A DNA stretch of 33,997 bases from Endomicrobium sp. (GTDB lineage: Bacteria > Elusimicrobiota > Endomicrobiia > Endomicrobiales > Endomicrobiaceae): NCBI GenBank assembly GCA_031260705.1, contig JAISLA010000002.1, positions 1 to 33,997 on the forward strand, written 5' to 3'. Shown here one piece after another: positions 18,227 to 27,325 of this stretch. Under the pieces are notes generated by a model. That model did not search any database. It had not been told where the DNA came from and saw only the letters and a list, made by a program, of their open reading frames with translations. Every line of letters starts with the position of its first letter. Position 1 is the first letter of the stretch. A program made the translations under genes and the position numbers.

Positions 18227-18362
18227 AAGCCAGTTGCCTCTTTTTAGATAAACAAAAAAATGAAAACACAACCATCTGTACGCCGCCTGCAAGCCATACA
18301 TCAGGTTTACCTTTATCATTTTTAACTTTGAAAACTAGAGATAACTAAAATGTTGGGCTTAT

Positions 18363-18391
18363 ATAATACACTTAAAATAACATTAATTCAA
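18363..18391 (-). promoter_or_regulatory. Candidate promoter of purF-pyrG
   Basis: Minus strand -35 TTGAAT (18391-18386), 17-base spacer, -10 TATTAT (18368-18363). It predicts a leader of about 130 bases before the purF start. I saw no purine-riboswitch core in that leader. Confidence 0.45.
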
Positions 18392-18897
18392 ACAAAACAT
18401 TTGTTTCTTTCCCGGACATTTTAGGAGCTTATATTTTATCCTTTTGCTTCTTTTAACGTCATTGCTAGAAAAAAATGAAATCCTGACAAAACAATTTGCA
18501 CCGTTGAAATGCAGTTATAACAATACTTCGCAAATAAACAAAAAACAGTTAAAGTCCGACGGACTAAATCCCTTAAAAAATGTCTTTTTCATAATGCAGT
18601 TTAGTCCGCATTTCAGGGCTTGAATATAAATAGTATAGCAATGTGAATAGTTTACAGATTAACATCTGACAGATATATACCCGCAGGAAAATTTGATACG
18701 AAATACATCTAACAAAAAGCAATAACACTAAAATCCGAAATATATTAAAAAGAGAATAAGATTTATTCTTTAACAGACTTTGACATATTGATATCAATAT
18801 AAATAAATTTGAGCTTTATGCACTCTACTATAGCAGACAATACAACAAAAGCGAGAGGAGATTAGTCTCATTTTCACTTTCCGCTTTTAATTCTTCA
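18392..18897. other. Intergenic region with short palindromes, no gene recognised
   Basis: About 500 bases of AT-rich spacer between the purF promoter and the end of the aminotransferase gene. It has two exact palindromes: a 13-base one (AGTCCGACGGACT, 18553-18565) and a 16-base one (18785-18800). Open frames are short, hydrophobic and without ribosome sites; I do not support any as genes. Confidence 0.5.
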
Positions 18898-20031
18898 CTA
18901 TGTCTTAAGCAATATTTCTTCAACGGCTGTCGCTGCTTTTCCTTTTTCAATTTTTACGCCAAGTTCAATTAACACCATTTCAAGACATGTAAAACCCGCG
19001 AGCAAGTCAGCTTTGCCGATACAGCCCAAATGCGCAAATCTTATAATTCTGCCTTTCAAATCGCCCTGCCCGCCGGCAATAGATATTCCGTATTTTTCTC
19101 TCAATGTTTTAACTATTTTAACTCCGATGTCAACAGGAACTGAAGCACTTGTAACAATCTCGCATGGAACTTCGCCGAAAAGCTCCAAACCGAGAGCTCT
19201 CATTGCAGCTCTTGCGGCTTTTGCAAGAAGTTTGCAGTCGTTCCATATATTTTCCAAGCCCCTTTCTTTAATAAGTCTTACCGATTCCTGAAGAGCAGCA
19301 ATAAGAGTCAGCGGAGGAGTAAAAGGAGTTTCGCCTGCAGCATAAAACTTTTTATATTTTTTAATGTTAAAATAGAATTTCGGAATTTTTGAAGTTCCGA
19401 CTAGTTTCCATGCTTTACTGCTTAACGTTATAAAAGCAAGACCGGGAGCAAGCATAAAGCCTTTCTGTGAAGCAGAAATTGCCACATCGACTTTCCATTC
19501 ATCTGTTCTAAACTCCTGACCTGCAAGTCCAGAAATTGTATCAACAACTAAAACGGCGTTTGTCTTTGAAACTATTTTACCGATGGCTTTAATATCGTTT
19601 GCAACACCCGTAGATGTTTCAGTAAACGTCGTATAAACAGCTTTGACATCAGGATTTTCTTTGAGCGCTCTTTTTATTTCAGCGGGATTTACCGTTTTTC
19701 CCCATCTGACGGAAGCAGAAATAACTCTTATTCCGTATCCCCGCGCTATTTCCGCCCATCTGTCGCCAAAATTTCCGCAGCTTGCAACTATAATTTTGTC
19801 TCCCGGACTCAAAAGATTTGCAACAGCCATTTCCATTGCGCCCGTTCCGGAAGCAGCCAGTACATATACGTCATTTTCAGTCTGAAAAATATATTTTAAA
19901 CCTTCCGCAATATTTTTATAAACCGCTGCAAATTCATCTGTTCTGTGATGAAATATAGGCAGTGCTTCTTTAAGAGCAATCTCCGGAGGAATCGGTACAG
20001 GTCCCGGCGTCAGGAGATAGTGATTCATCAT
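18898..20031 (-). CDS. Class V aminotransferase (serine-pyruvate / alanine-glyoxylate type)
   Basis: PLP enzyme of 377 residues. It shows LLTPGPVPIPPE at the start, FHHRTDEF, the ASGTGAMEM phosphate loop, VDTISGLAGQEF with the PLP-nitrogen Asp, and the Schiff-base lysine in ISASQKGFM. The C-terminal GGQGDLKGRIIRFAHLG matches the group. Natural substrates vary in this family (serine, alanine, aspartate or phosphoserine with glyoxylate, pyruvate or 2-oxoglutarate), so the reaction is not fixed by sequence; a role in serine or glycine synthesis is possible. The start ATG overlaps the lon stop by four bases (ATGA), so it is translationally coupled as the last gene of the tig-clpP-clpX-lon run. 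Confidence 0.9.
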   Translation of the reverse strand: MMNHYLLTPGPVPIPPEIALKEALPIFHHRTDEFAAVYKNIAEGLKYIFQTENDVYVLAASGTGAMEMAVANLLSPGDKIIVASCGNFGDRWAEIARGYGIRVISASVRWGKTVNPAEIKRALKENPDVKAVYTTFTETSTGVANDIKAIGKIVSKTNAVLVVDTISGLAGQEFRTDEWKVDVAISASQKGFMLAPGLAFITLSSKAWKLVGTSKIPKFYFNIKKYKKFYAAGETPFTPPLTLIAALQESVRLIKERGLENIWNDCKLLAKAARAAMRALGLELFGEVPCEIVTSASVPVDIGVKIVKTLREKYGISIAGGQGDLKGRIIRFAHLGCIGKADLLAGFTCLEMVLIELGVKIEKGKAATAVEEILLKT

Positions 20032-22436
20032 ATCCCGTTTTCTCCATTTTTCTTATTCATTTTTATATTTTTATTTTCGGGAAGCCGTTCTATTGTCAAA
20101 GAAATTACTTCGTCCATATGAGAAACAGGTATCATCTGCAATTTCTTTCTCACATCTTCGGGTATATCAACCAAATCTTTTTTATTGCTTTCAGGAAACA
20201 GTACTACCATTATTCCTTCTCTGTAAGCGGCAAGAACTTTCTCTTTAAGTCCGCCGATACCAAGTACTCTCCCTCTCAATGTAACCTCACCGGTCATTGC
20301 AATTTTCTTTTTTATCGGCTTATTCATACAGACTGAAGCAAGAGCGGTCGCCAAAGCAATTCCAGCACTAGGTCCGTCTTTCGGCACTGCTCCTTCCGGC
20401 ACATGCACGTGAAAGTCGGTATTTGAAAACATATTTTCATCTATTTCCAGTTTCTGCGATGACGAACGAACATAAGTCAAGGCAGCCTGCGCGGATTCTT
20501 TCATAACGTCACCGAGTTTTCCAGTAAGAACCAAAGAACTTTTGCCTCCCATTTTATTTACTTCTATCGTCAGTGTCTCGCCGCCGACTTCGGTCCATGC
20601 AAGTCCCGTTGCCACTCCGATATCATTTTCTGCTATTCTTTCTCTCTCATAATAAGCTATACCCAGATATTCATTAAGATTTTCAGGCTTAATAGTTATT
20701 GACTTCAATTTCTTGTCAAATTCAAGTTCTTTTGCAACTTTTCTGCAAAGGTTTGCAATTTCCCTCGTTAAATTACGGACGCCAGCTTCATGCGTATAAT
20801 TTTTAATCACAGCGTCAAGAGCGCCATCATCAAAAATAAATTCTTCCGGTTTTAACCCGTGTTCTTTTAACTGCTTGAGAACTATAAAATCTTCGGCTAT
20901 ATGTCGTTTTTCAGCATCCGTATAGCTGGAAAATCTTATAAGCTCCAATCTGTCAAGCAGCGTGACAGGAATATTATTCAAAGTATTTGCCGTAGTTATA
21001 AACATAACGTTTGACAAATCAAAATCCACATCAAGATAATGATCATTGAAAGCATAATTCTGTTCCGGATCCAAAACTTCAAGCAGCGCCGAAGACGGAT
21101 CGCCTCTCCAGTCGGAACCGATTTTATCTATTTCGTCAAGAATAAACACAGGATTGTTAGATCCCGCTTTTTTCATCGATTGTATGATCTTTCCGGGCAT
21201 TGAGCCTATATAAGTACGTCTGTGTCCTCTTATCTCAGCTTCATCTTTTACACCGCCCATTGAAATTCTTACAAAATTTCTTCCGAGACTTCTTGCAACG
21301 GATTTTGCAATGGAAGTCTTGCCTACTCCTGGAGGTCCGATAAAACAGAGAATAGTACCTTTTATTTTTTGAACTCTTGATAAAACAGCAAGATATTCTA
21401 AAACTCTATCTTTAACTTTCTCAAGCCCATAGTGATCCTGATCTAAAATTTCTTTAGCTCTCTTTAAATCCAAATTATCAGGAGTAGATTTCTCCCACGG
21501 CAAATCGAAAATCCATTCAAGATACGTTCTTATAACCGTAGCCTCCGGAGACATCGGCATCATCTTTTCAAGTCTTGATATCTCTTTATCTGCGGCACTT
21601 TTTGCAACCTGCGGCATTTTCGTTTTTTTAAGCTTGCTTTTCAAATCATCAACGTCTTTTTGTGCATCGTCTTTCTGTTTAAGCTCTTTCTGAATGGCTT
21701 TCATCTGTTCGGTCAGATAGTATTCTTTCTGCGTCTTTTCTATCTGGGTTCTCACTCTGTTTTGAATGCGTCTTTCAATGTTTAATATTTCTATCTCTGC
21801 ATTAAGTATCTGGATTATTTTCTCTAAACGCTTAACGGGATCTACAAGTTCGAGAACTATCTGTTTATCGTTGTTTTTTATTGCAAGGTGCGACGCTATA
21901 GTATCTGCAAGTCTTGCAGGATCCGTAATGTTGCTTACAGAAACAGAGATCTCAATAGGTATTCTGGAACTTAATTTTACATACTGCTCAAAAAGAGCAA
22001 TAACCCGTCTCATAATTGCTTCAACTTCAGGCATTTTTACGGTCTTCTCGTCAAAGATTTTCAATCCTACTTCAATATAGCCTTTATCACTCAATTTAAA
22101 ATCCGTCCACTGCGCTCTGCTTATACCCTCTACAAGAGCCTTTAACGTACCGTCGGGCATTTTCAATATTTGAAGCACTTCGCATACGGTTCCTATATTA
22201 TAAACATCGTTAGGCGTTGGATCTTCAATCTGAATATTTTTCTGCGTAACAATAAAAACAAGCCTGTCTGTCGACATAGATTCTTCCAAAGCCTTGATTG
22301 ACTTTTCCCTGCCTATGGCAAGCGGCAACACCATCGCCGGATACAAAATTATATCTCTTACAGGAAGAAGCGGAAGTACATCAGGAATTTTTGGCACTTC
22401 GTTCTTATCATTACTGAACCTATCCAATTCGCTCAT
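20028..22436 (-). CDS. lon: ATP-dependent protease Lon
   Basis: Cytoplasmic AAA+ serine protease that degrades damaged and regulatory proteins. The 802 residues contain the N-terminal LON substrate domain ([13 protein letters not shown], about 20-210), a coiled-coil region, the AAA module with Walker A GPPGVGKT (367-374) and Walker [10 protein letters not shown], and the S16 protease domain with catalytic Ser690 in KDGPSAG and Lys731 in GIGGLKEK. Length is normal. The ATG overlaps the clpX stop by four bases, and the 3' end overlaps the aminotransferase start, so it sits in a compact operon. Confidence 0.98.
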   Translation of the reverse strand: MSELDRFSNDKNEVPKIPDVLPLLPVRDIILYPAMVLPLAIGREKSIKALEESMSTDRLVFIVTQKNIQIEDPTPNDVYNIGTVCEVLQILKMPDGTLKALVEGISRAQWTDFKLSDKGYIEVGLKIFDEKTVKMPEVEAIMRRVIALFEQYVKLSSRIPIEISVSVSNITDPARLADTIASHLAIKNNDKQIVLELVDPVKRLEKIIQILNAEIEILNIERRIQNRVRTQIEKTQKEYYLTEQMKAIQKELKQKDDAQKDVDDLKSKLKKTKMPQVAKSAADKEISRLEKMMPMSPEATVIRTYLEWIFDLPWEKSTPDNLDLKRAKEILDQDHYGLEKVKDRVLEYLAVLSRVQKIKGTILCFIGPPGVGKTSIAKSVARSLGRNFVRISMGGVKDEAEIRGHRRTYIGSMPGKIIQSMKKAGSNNPVFILDEIDKIGSDWRGDPSSALLEVLDPEQNYAFNDHYLDVDFDLSNVMFITTANTLNNIPVTLLDRLELIRFSSYTDAEKRHIAEDFIVLKQLKEHGLKPEEFIFDDGALDAVIKNYTHEAGVRNLTREIANLCRKVAKELEFDKKLKSITIKPENLNEYLGIAYYERERIAENDIGVATGLAWTEVGGETLTIEVNKMGGKSSLVLTGKLGDVMKESAQAALTYVRSSSQKLEIDENMFSNTDFHVHVPEGAVPKDGPSAGIALATALASVCMNKPIKKKIAMTGEVTLRGRVLGIGGLKEKVLAAYREGIMVVLFPESNKKDLVDIPEDVRKKLQMIPVSHMDEVISLTIERLPENKNIKMNKKNGENGI

Positions 22437-23677
22437 GCAGTCTCCTTTGTACCTTTATACACAAATTTCGGATTTTCTTTTCTTGTCACAGTTTCAGCCA
22501 TAACAATGCTTTTCACAATTGAAGTATTATCCGGAATATCAAACATTGTGTCAAGCAGTATATTTTCTATAATTGATCTTAAACCTCTCGCTCCAGAACC
22601 TTTTTTTAAAGCCTCTTCCGCTATTTTTTCCAAAGCTTCTCTCTCAAACTTAAGTTCGACATTTTCAAGCTGAAACATTTTCCGATACTGTTTTACTAAA
22701 GCGTTTTTAGGTTCCGTCAAAATATGAATCAAATCCGCCGTTGACAGATGGTTTAATGTCGAAATCACGGGAACTCTTCCTATAAACTCCGGTATAAGAC
22801 CGAATTCTATTAAATCTTCGCTTTCAACTTTAGAAAGCGCATAATCCACATTTTTAAAATCATTCCTGTTATCCGAACCATCTGTTATAAAACCCAAAGT
22901 CTTTTTTGACAAACGTTTTTCTATTATCTTTTCAAGTCCGTCAAAAGCTCCGCCGCAAATAAAAAGAATGTTTGTGGTATCTATTTTCATATATTCCTGC
23001 TGCGGGTGTTTTCTCCCACCCTGTGGAGAAACGTTCGCGATAGTTCCTTCAAGAATTTTCAAAAGGGCCTGCTGAACGCCTTCTCCGGAAACGTCCCTTG
23101 TTATAGACGGAGTATCGGACTTTCTTGAAATCTTATCTATTTCATCAATATAAATTATGCCTTTTTCCGCTTTTTTAATATCAAAATTTGCATTTTGTAT
23201 AAGCCTTAAAAGTATGTTTTCAACATCTTCTCCTACATATCCCGCTTCCGTCAGCACAGTGGCATCGGAAATGGCAAACGGAACATCAAGTATCCTTGCC
23301 AACGTCTGAGCCAAAAGAGTTTTGCCTGTTCCCGTAGGACCTATAAGCAAAACATTGGATTTTTGAAGTTCAACATCGTCTTTCGATACAACAACGGAAG
23401 CCTCAAGTCTCTTGTAATGGTTATATACTGCGACAGATAAAATCTTCTTTGCATGTTCCTGTCCTATAACATAAGTGTCGAGAAACTTTTTTAATTCGCA
23501 TGGTTTTGGCAGTCTTAACATAGTTTCTTTTGACTCTTTTTTATTCAAATTTTCAAAAAGTTCCAACGAACGTTTTGCGCATTCCTCACAAATATAAATA
23601 CCATTTACCCCGACTAATTTATAGGGATAGCCTTTGTTGCAAAACATGCAACGCTTTTCGTTAAAATCAATTTCCAT
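22433..23677 (-). CDS. clpX: ClpX, ATP-dependent unfoldase of ClpXP
   Basis: AAA+ hexamer that unfolds substrates and feeds them to ClpP. The 414 residues begin with the C4 zinc finger (C10, C13, C30, C33), followed by Walker A GPTGTGKT (113-120), Walker [14 protein letters not shown]-type loop region (TLGFITDGS) for ClpP docking, and the sensor 2 motif [13 protein letters not shown] at 23677, where the zinc finger begins just after, has a weak GAGAGA ribosome site. It is 18 bases after clpP and overlaps lon by four bases. Confidence 0.98.
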   Translation of the reverse strand: MEIDFNEKRCMFCNKGYPYKLVGVNGIYICEECAKRSLELFENLNKKESKETMLRLPKPCELKKFLDTYVIGQEHAKKILSVAVYNHYKRLEASVVVSKDDVELQKSNVLLIGPTGTGKTLLAQTLARILDVPFAISDATVLTEAGYVGEDVENILLRLIQNANFDIKKAEKGIIYIDEIDKISRKSDTPSITRDVSGEGVQQALLKILEGTIANVSPQGGRKHPQQEYMKIDTTNILFICGGAFDGLEKIIEKRLSKKTLGFITDGSDNRNDFKNVDYALSKVESEDLIEFGLIPEFIGRVPVISTLNHLSTADLIHILTEPKNALVKQYRKMFQLENVELKFEREALEKIAEEALKKGSGARGLRSIIENILLDTMFDIPDNTSIVKSIVMAETVTRKENPKFVYKGTKETA

Positions 23678-23695
23678 TAATTTATCTCTCTACTG

Positions 23696-24346
23696 TCATA
23701 AATTTATTTCAGGATTGTCCGCAGTCACGGCTGGATACTGCTTCAAATTAACTATCACTTCGTCAATAAGACCATATTCTTTTGCTTCCTGTGCCGACAT
23801 ATAATAATTTCTATCGGTGTCTTTCAACACTTCTTCCAACGTCTTTCCAGTATGCTCTGCAATTATTCCGGAAAGCTTTTGTTTCGTCGAGACAAGTTCT
23901 TTTGCTTCTATATCAATATCGGAAACTGTACCCGACAAACCGCCTCCGTAAATCAAAGGCTGGTGTATCATTATGCGAGAATGCGTCAAAGCATATCTTT
24001 TGCCTTTTGTTCCCGCGGCAAGCAGAACAGCTCCAAAAGACATTGCCATACCCATACAAATTGTGGTTATCGGACTTTTTATAAACCGCATAGTATCATA
24101 AACGGCAAGTCCGGCACTAACCATACCGCCTGGCGAATTGATGTATAAACTTATATCTTTCTCCTGATCTTCTGAGTCCAAATATAAAAGCTGCGCTATT
24201 AAAACGTTCGCAGAATCAGTGGTAACGGATCCATCTTGCCCACCGACAAAAATAATTCTGTCTTTGAGAAGCCTCGAATACAAATCATACGTTACGGCGG
24301 CTCCCTGACTCCATCTTTCTATTACTGTAGGTATCAGTAACGACAT
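23696..24346 (-). CDS. clpP: ClpP, proteolytic subunit of ClpXP
   Basis: Serine protease that forms the double-ring chamber. The 216 residues have the catalytic Ser103 ([16 protein letters not shown]), His128 (SRIMIHQP) and probably Asp176 in [10 protein letters not shown]. The hydrophobic N-terminal region LLIPTVIE is typical. The motif before the Ser is GMAMS rather than the more usual GQAAS, a mild variation. ATG at 24346 follows a GGAG ribosome site. Confidence 0.98.
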   Translation of the reverse strand: MSLLIPTVIERWSQGAAVTYDLYSRLLKDRIIFVGGQDGSVTTDSANVLIAQLLYLDSEDQEKDISLYINSPGGMVSAGLAVYDTMRFIKSPITTICMGMAMSFGAVLLAAGTKGKRYALTHSRIMIHQPLIYGGGLSGTVSDIDIEAKELVSTKQKLSGIIAEHTGKTLEEVLKDTDRNYYMSAQEAKEYGLIDEVIVNLKQYPAVTADNPEINL

Positions 24347-24414
24347 CGCTATCTCCTAACAACGCAAACATTTACGCCAAATTATAAAAAAATTTATTTA
24401 CTATTTTGTTAAGT

Positions 24415-24428
24415 CCGCTCCAGCTGCC
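24415..24428. repeat. 14-bp direct repeat, copy 1 (tig-clpP gap)
   Basis: ccgctccagctgcc occurs here and again at 26006-26019, that is, downstream and upstream of tig in the same orientation. Here it is also part of an inverted repeat (TCCGCT ... AGCGGA, 24414-24443), which could form a hairpin between tig and clpP. No T run follows on the minus strand, so it is not a classical terminator. Confidence 0.6.
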
Positions 24429-24462
24429 GACGAAAACAGCGGAGTTCACTCTTCAAAACATT

Positions 24463-25803
24463 TCATTTTTCATTCTCGTCTTTTTTTAACAACATATCCT
24501 TTTCTTCCGTTTCAACATTTGCACTGGCAAGCAGAAACCCGAAGAGTCTTTGTTCTTTAAGCGAAAGTATTATATTCTCTTTTTTTTCTGCAAAATATTT
24601 ATCAACCGCACTTTCCCTGCCCGGATTTGAAGTTTTCATTTTACTTTTTTCTTCCTCAATATCAGCATCACTTACGGCAAGATTTTCATCTTTAAATATC
24701 GCATTCAGAATATAAGAAAACCTTGTTTTCTTCTCCGCTTCTTCTCTAAATTTTTCCTGTCCGAGTTCAATCTGCTTTTCAACATATTCTTCAGAAGCGC
24801 CCTGCCTTTTCATATAATTTTTCATTTTTTCAACTAATGATTCTTTATTCTCTACAACTAAAGACTGGGGAACTTCAAATTTATTTTTCTCAAGCAAATA
24901 TTCGATAATTTGCTTTTCAATATCCATGTCCTGACGGTGTTTTTCTTCAGCTTCTACGGTTTCTTTTACTTTTGTTTTTAAATCTTCAAGATTTTCAGTT
25001 CCCATATCTTTTGCAAAATCATCATTTAGATCCGGAACCTCTTTTTCTTTTATTTCAACCACTTTTATTTTAAACGTTACGGTTTTTCCCGCCAAAATTT
25101 CACTTGAATAATCAGAAGGATATTCAATTTTTATATCCCTCTTATTGCCGATTTTTAAACCCTTTAAAGCTTTTTTAAATTCTTTAACGGTATTTTCGGA
25201 ATTTAAATCAATAATATAGTTTTTTGCCTTAATTTCAGAAAGCTCCTTGTCATCAGCGTCAAAAACATCATAATCAACGGAAACAAAACTCTTTTCCGTA
25301 ACTTTATTGGATTTAGATGGAACAAGTTTTGCGTTCCTTTCTCTTAAAACCTCAAGATTTTGCTCTAAACTTTTATAAGTAATTTTGAAAATTTCTTTTT
25401 TTAACGGAATGCCTTTATAATCTTTTACTTCGATTTTTGGATGACGTTCTGCGGTAAAACGATATTTTAGAGTCTGTCCGAGTTCATAGTCAAATTCTTC
25501 AATCACCGGAAAGCCAATCGGAACAAATTCTTCTTTTTTAAGAGCATCTAAAACGGTTTTTTTTATGATGCTTTCTACGGCTTGGTTCTTAGCTTCGCCG
25601 GCAAACTTCTGTTTAATAATATTCATCGGGACTTTTCCGTGTCTAAATCCGTCAATTTTTGCCTGCTGCTGTACCCGGCTAAAAGCAGATTCAATTTCAT
25701 CTGCTGCAATATTTTCTGAAACTTCAACATCCATAGTTATAGAGCACAAATTTTCGCCAACAACTGCGGACTTAAAATCAATCATCTTATTTTCCCGGGA
25801 CAT
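24463..25803 (-). CDS. tig: Trigger factor
   Basis: Ribosome-bound chaperone and peptidyl-prolyl isomerase. The 446 residues comprise the ribosome-binding N domain with the signature GFRHGKVPMNIIKQKF, a central FKBP-like domain (around residues 150-245: SFVSVDYDVF, DFKIEYP-type strand, GKTVTFKIKVVEIKEKEVPDLND) and a charged helical C domain. I start at the ATG at 25803 because an AGAGGAAAAG ribosome site precedes it; the frame is open ten codons further up. First protein gene after the two tRNAs and head of the tig-clpP-clpX-lon cluster. Confidence 0.95.
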   Translation of the reverse strand: MSRENKMIDFKSAVVGENLCSITMDVEVSENIAADEIESAFSRVQQQAKIDGFRHGKVPMNIIKQKFAGEAKNQAVESIIKKTVLDALKKEEFVPIGFPVIEEFDYELGQTLKYRFTAERHPKIEVKDYKGIPLKKEIFKITYKSLEQNLEVLRERNAKLVPSKSNKVTEKSFVSVDYDVFDADDKELSEIKAKNYIIDLNSENTVKEFKKALKGLKIGNKRDIKIEYPSDYSSEILAGKTVTFKIKVVEIKEKEVPDLNDDFAKDMGTENLEDLKTKVKETVEAEEKHRQDMDIEKQIIEYLLEKNKFEVPQSLVVENKESLVEKMKNYMKRQGASEEYVEKQIELGQEKFREEAEKKTRFSYILNAIFKDENLAVSDADIEEEKSKMKTSNPGRESAVDKYFAEKKENIILSLKEQRLFGFLLASANVETEEKDMLLKKDENEK

Positions 25804-26160
25804 TTGCTTTTCCTCTTTATTTCGCATAAACACTGTATTACTATGCCTAAAACTGCAATCGATGCGTTTTTTCCGTCACTTCGGACAAACTTCAGTTTCG
25901 CAAGCTTCTGTTATCGCATCTTTGCCATCAACGCAGATAAATCATACCTACCACCGTCCCGGTCTTCCAAATGATAACTCCAAATAAGTTTCGGCACACT
26001 TATACCCGCTCCAGCTGCCAGATTATCCGACTATTAAGCAAACGGGAGGAATTCGTTAAACACACTATCTCCCACTTTTCCCCCTTATCTTATTGCTCAT
26101 TAAAAAAGAAGAAAGAGAAAGGTGTGTATATTTGGATAACAGCAAAAAGCTTTTAATATA
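25804..26160. other. Spacer between tRNA-Leu and tig, nothing coding recognised
   Basis: About 350 bases, probably transcribed as a long leader of tig after the tRNAs. It holds the second copy of the 14-bp repeat (26006-26019). I found no convincing reading frame or riboswitch. Confidence 0.4.
26006..26019. repeat. 14-bp direct repeat, copy 2 (upstream of tig)
   Basis: Exact match of ccgctccagctgcc to 24415-24428. Here the flanks differ and no inverted partner is seen. Confidence 0.6.
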
Positions 26161-26242
26161 TGCGGACGGAGGGACTTGAACCCCCATACCCTGCGGTATA
26201 TAGTTCTAAGCCATACGCGTCTGCCAATTCCGCCACGTCCGC
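26161..26242 (-). tRNA. tRNA-Leu (anticodon UAG)
   Basis: Full cloverleaf on the minus strand. The 7-bp acceptor is GCGGACG/CGTCCGC, the D arm GCGGAATTGGCAGACGC, and the anticodon loop CTTAGAA in a TATGG/CTATA stem. A long variable arm (TACC-GCA-GGTA), diagnostic of class II tRNA, is followed by a T arm with TTCAAGT. Discriminator A; CCA is not encoded. Confidence 0.95.
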
Positions 26243-26249
26243 ATAAACA

Positions 26250-26322
26250 TGCGCTGCATAGGAATCGAACCTATAATCTAACGATTAAGAGTCGTTTGCT
26301 CTACCAATTGAGCTAGCAGCGC
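26250..26322 (-). tRNA. tRNA-Lys (anticodon CUU)
   Basis: Full cloverleaf on the minus strand. The acceptor is GCGCTGC/GCAGCGC, the D arm GCTCAATTGGTAGAGC, and the anticodon loop CTCTTAA in an AACGA/TCGTT stem. The T arm is ATAGG-TTCGATT-CCTAT. Discriminator A; CCA is not encoded. It lies 7 bases upstream of tRNA-Leu in the same transcript. Confidence 0.95.
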
Positions 26323-26363
26323 AATAAAATTAGCACATCGGCACAGGCACACTTTAAAAAAAA

Positions 26364-26392
26364 ATTTTAACAAACTATAATTGAAAAATCAA
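26364..26392 (-). promoter_or_regulatory. Candidate promoter of the tRNA-Lys/tRNA-Leu/tig transcript
   Basis: Minus strand -35 TTGATT (26392-26387), 17-base spacer, -10 TAAAAT (26369-26364), about 40 bases before the tRNA-Lys 5' end. Confidence 0.5.
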
Positions 26393-27058
26393 TCACAATA
26401 ACAGTCTGCATTCACAATAAAAAGACACTAAAAACAATATATTATTTAATCTATTCTCTCTTAATCCTTTTATTTTTTATTCTGTACCAGTTTACATGGA
26501 AAATGCTTTTCATTCGCAAATGGACAGATATTGTTACAATTGTTATATATGAAAGGTTAGTCTGCCATTTTCATTTTCCCGCTTATTGGGATTTTTTTAT
26601 TGTTTTATTTTCCTAATGATATTTAGTCTGCAGGTTGGATTAAAAACTCTAAAAAATATTTCATCGGCAAGTTTTTATAAAACTTGCCTTACGATTCAGT
26701 CGTTCTTGCTTCTTTCAAAGAGAAAATAGTAATTCAACCAAGACCGCCAAGCACATGTTTCTTGCAGCAAACCCTTAAAAAACACACATCGAGAATAATT
26801 TTTAAAATCCATCAGTATCCATGCCGTTTTCTATTGCTCTCCCATTTCACGCTCTAACATCTGACAGAAAGAATTCTTTCTTTATTATATCCCTACCGCG
26901 ACCAAAACAATCTGGTAGTTTCCCTAAGTTAAGTCGCGAATTAAAAGTGCTTTTCTTACCGTTCTCACTCTGCCGTATTATAGTTCACATCCGCAAGGAC
27001 GCTGTTCTCTTTAAAAGAGTAAAACCGGCTGAATATAAAAAACACCAAACGAACCACT
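26393..27058. other. Decayed or non-coding region, no gene identified
   Basis: About 670 bases with no intact gene. On the minus strand between 26980 and 26740 one frame stays nearly open with protein-like content (RLNLGKLPDCFGRGRDII, KKEFFLSDVRA, NGRAIENGMDTDGF), broken by stops; this looks like an old gene but I cannot name it. A perfect 10-bp stem with a 3-base loop (GGCAAGTTTT, 26666-26688) lies near its end. Confidence 0.4.
26666..26688. repeat. Perfect inverted repeat (10-bp stem, 3-base loop)
   Basis: GGCAAGTTTT-TAT-AAAACTTGCC. It may be a terminator relic, but there is no T run directly after it on either strand. Confidence 0.7.
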
Positions 27059-27158
27059 ATTAATCTAAATTATCATCGAGGACAACAGCAAACTTTTTCA
27101 TTCTTTCTATTGTATCAAAATGAATTAATCTAAATTATCATCGAGGACAACAGCAAAC
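27059..27158. CRISPR. Two copies of a 35-bp direct repeat with a 30-bp spacer (CRISPR-like remnant)
   Basis: Identical 35-base units occupy 27059-27093 and 27124-27158; on the minus strand each begins GTTTGCTGTTG and ends TTTAGATTAAT. The 30 bases between them are unlike the flanks. A 35-36-base repeat with 30-base spacers and a GTT start is the geometry of type II arrays. No cas gene, leader or third repeat is visible in the window. A simple local duplication is the alternative. Confidence 0.35.
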
Positions 27159-27325
27159 CTATGAATGCAGAAAGTTATAAACCCTTATATATAAATTAAG
27201 ACACTGTTGATATTATTTTGAAAAATATTCAGCAAAGCCAAAGATTTTATATGCAACATAATGAGACGGCGAAAATCTTTAGCGCCATTATGCACAGAGT
27301 TCTTCAGGAATATGTAGAACAGAGA

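Noticed and set aside
18573-18797. 74-codon hydrophobic frame on the minus strand between purF and the aminotransferase
   Set aside because: No ribosome site, no recognisable motif, and composition expected of AT-rich non-coding DNA.
26549-26564. 16-base match (atgaaaggttagtctg) to the start of the superoxide reductase relic
   Set aside because: No further similarity on either side and no Cys pair follows, so it is most likely chance.
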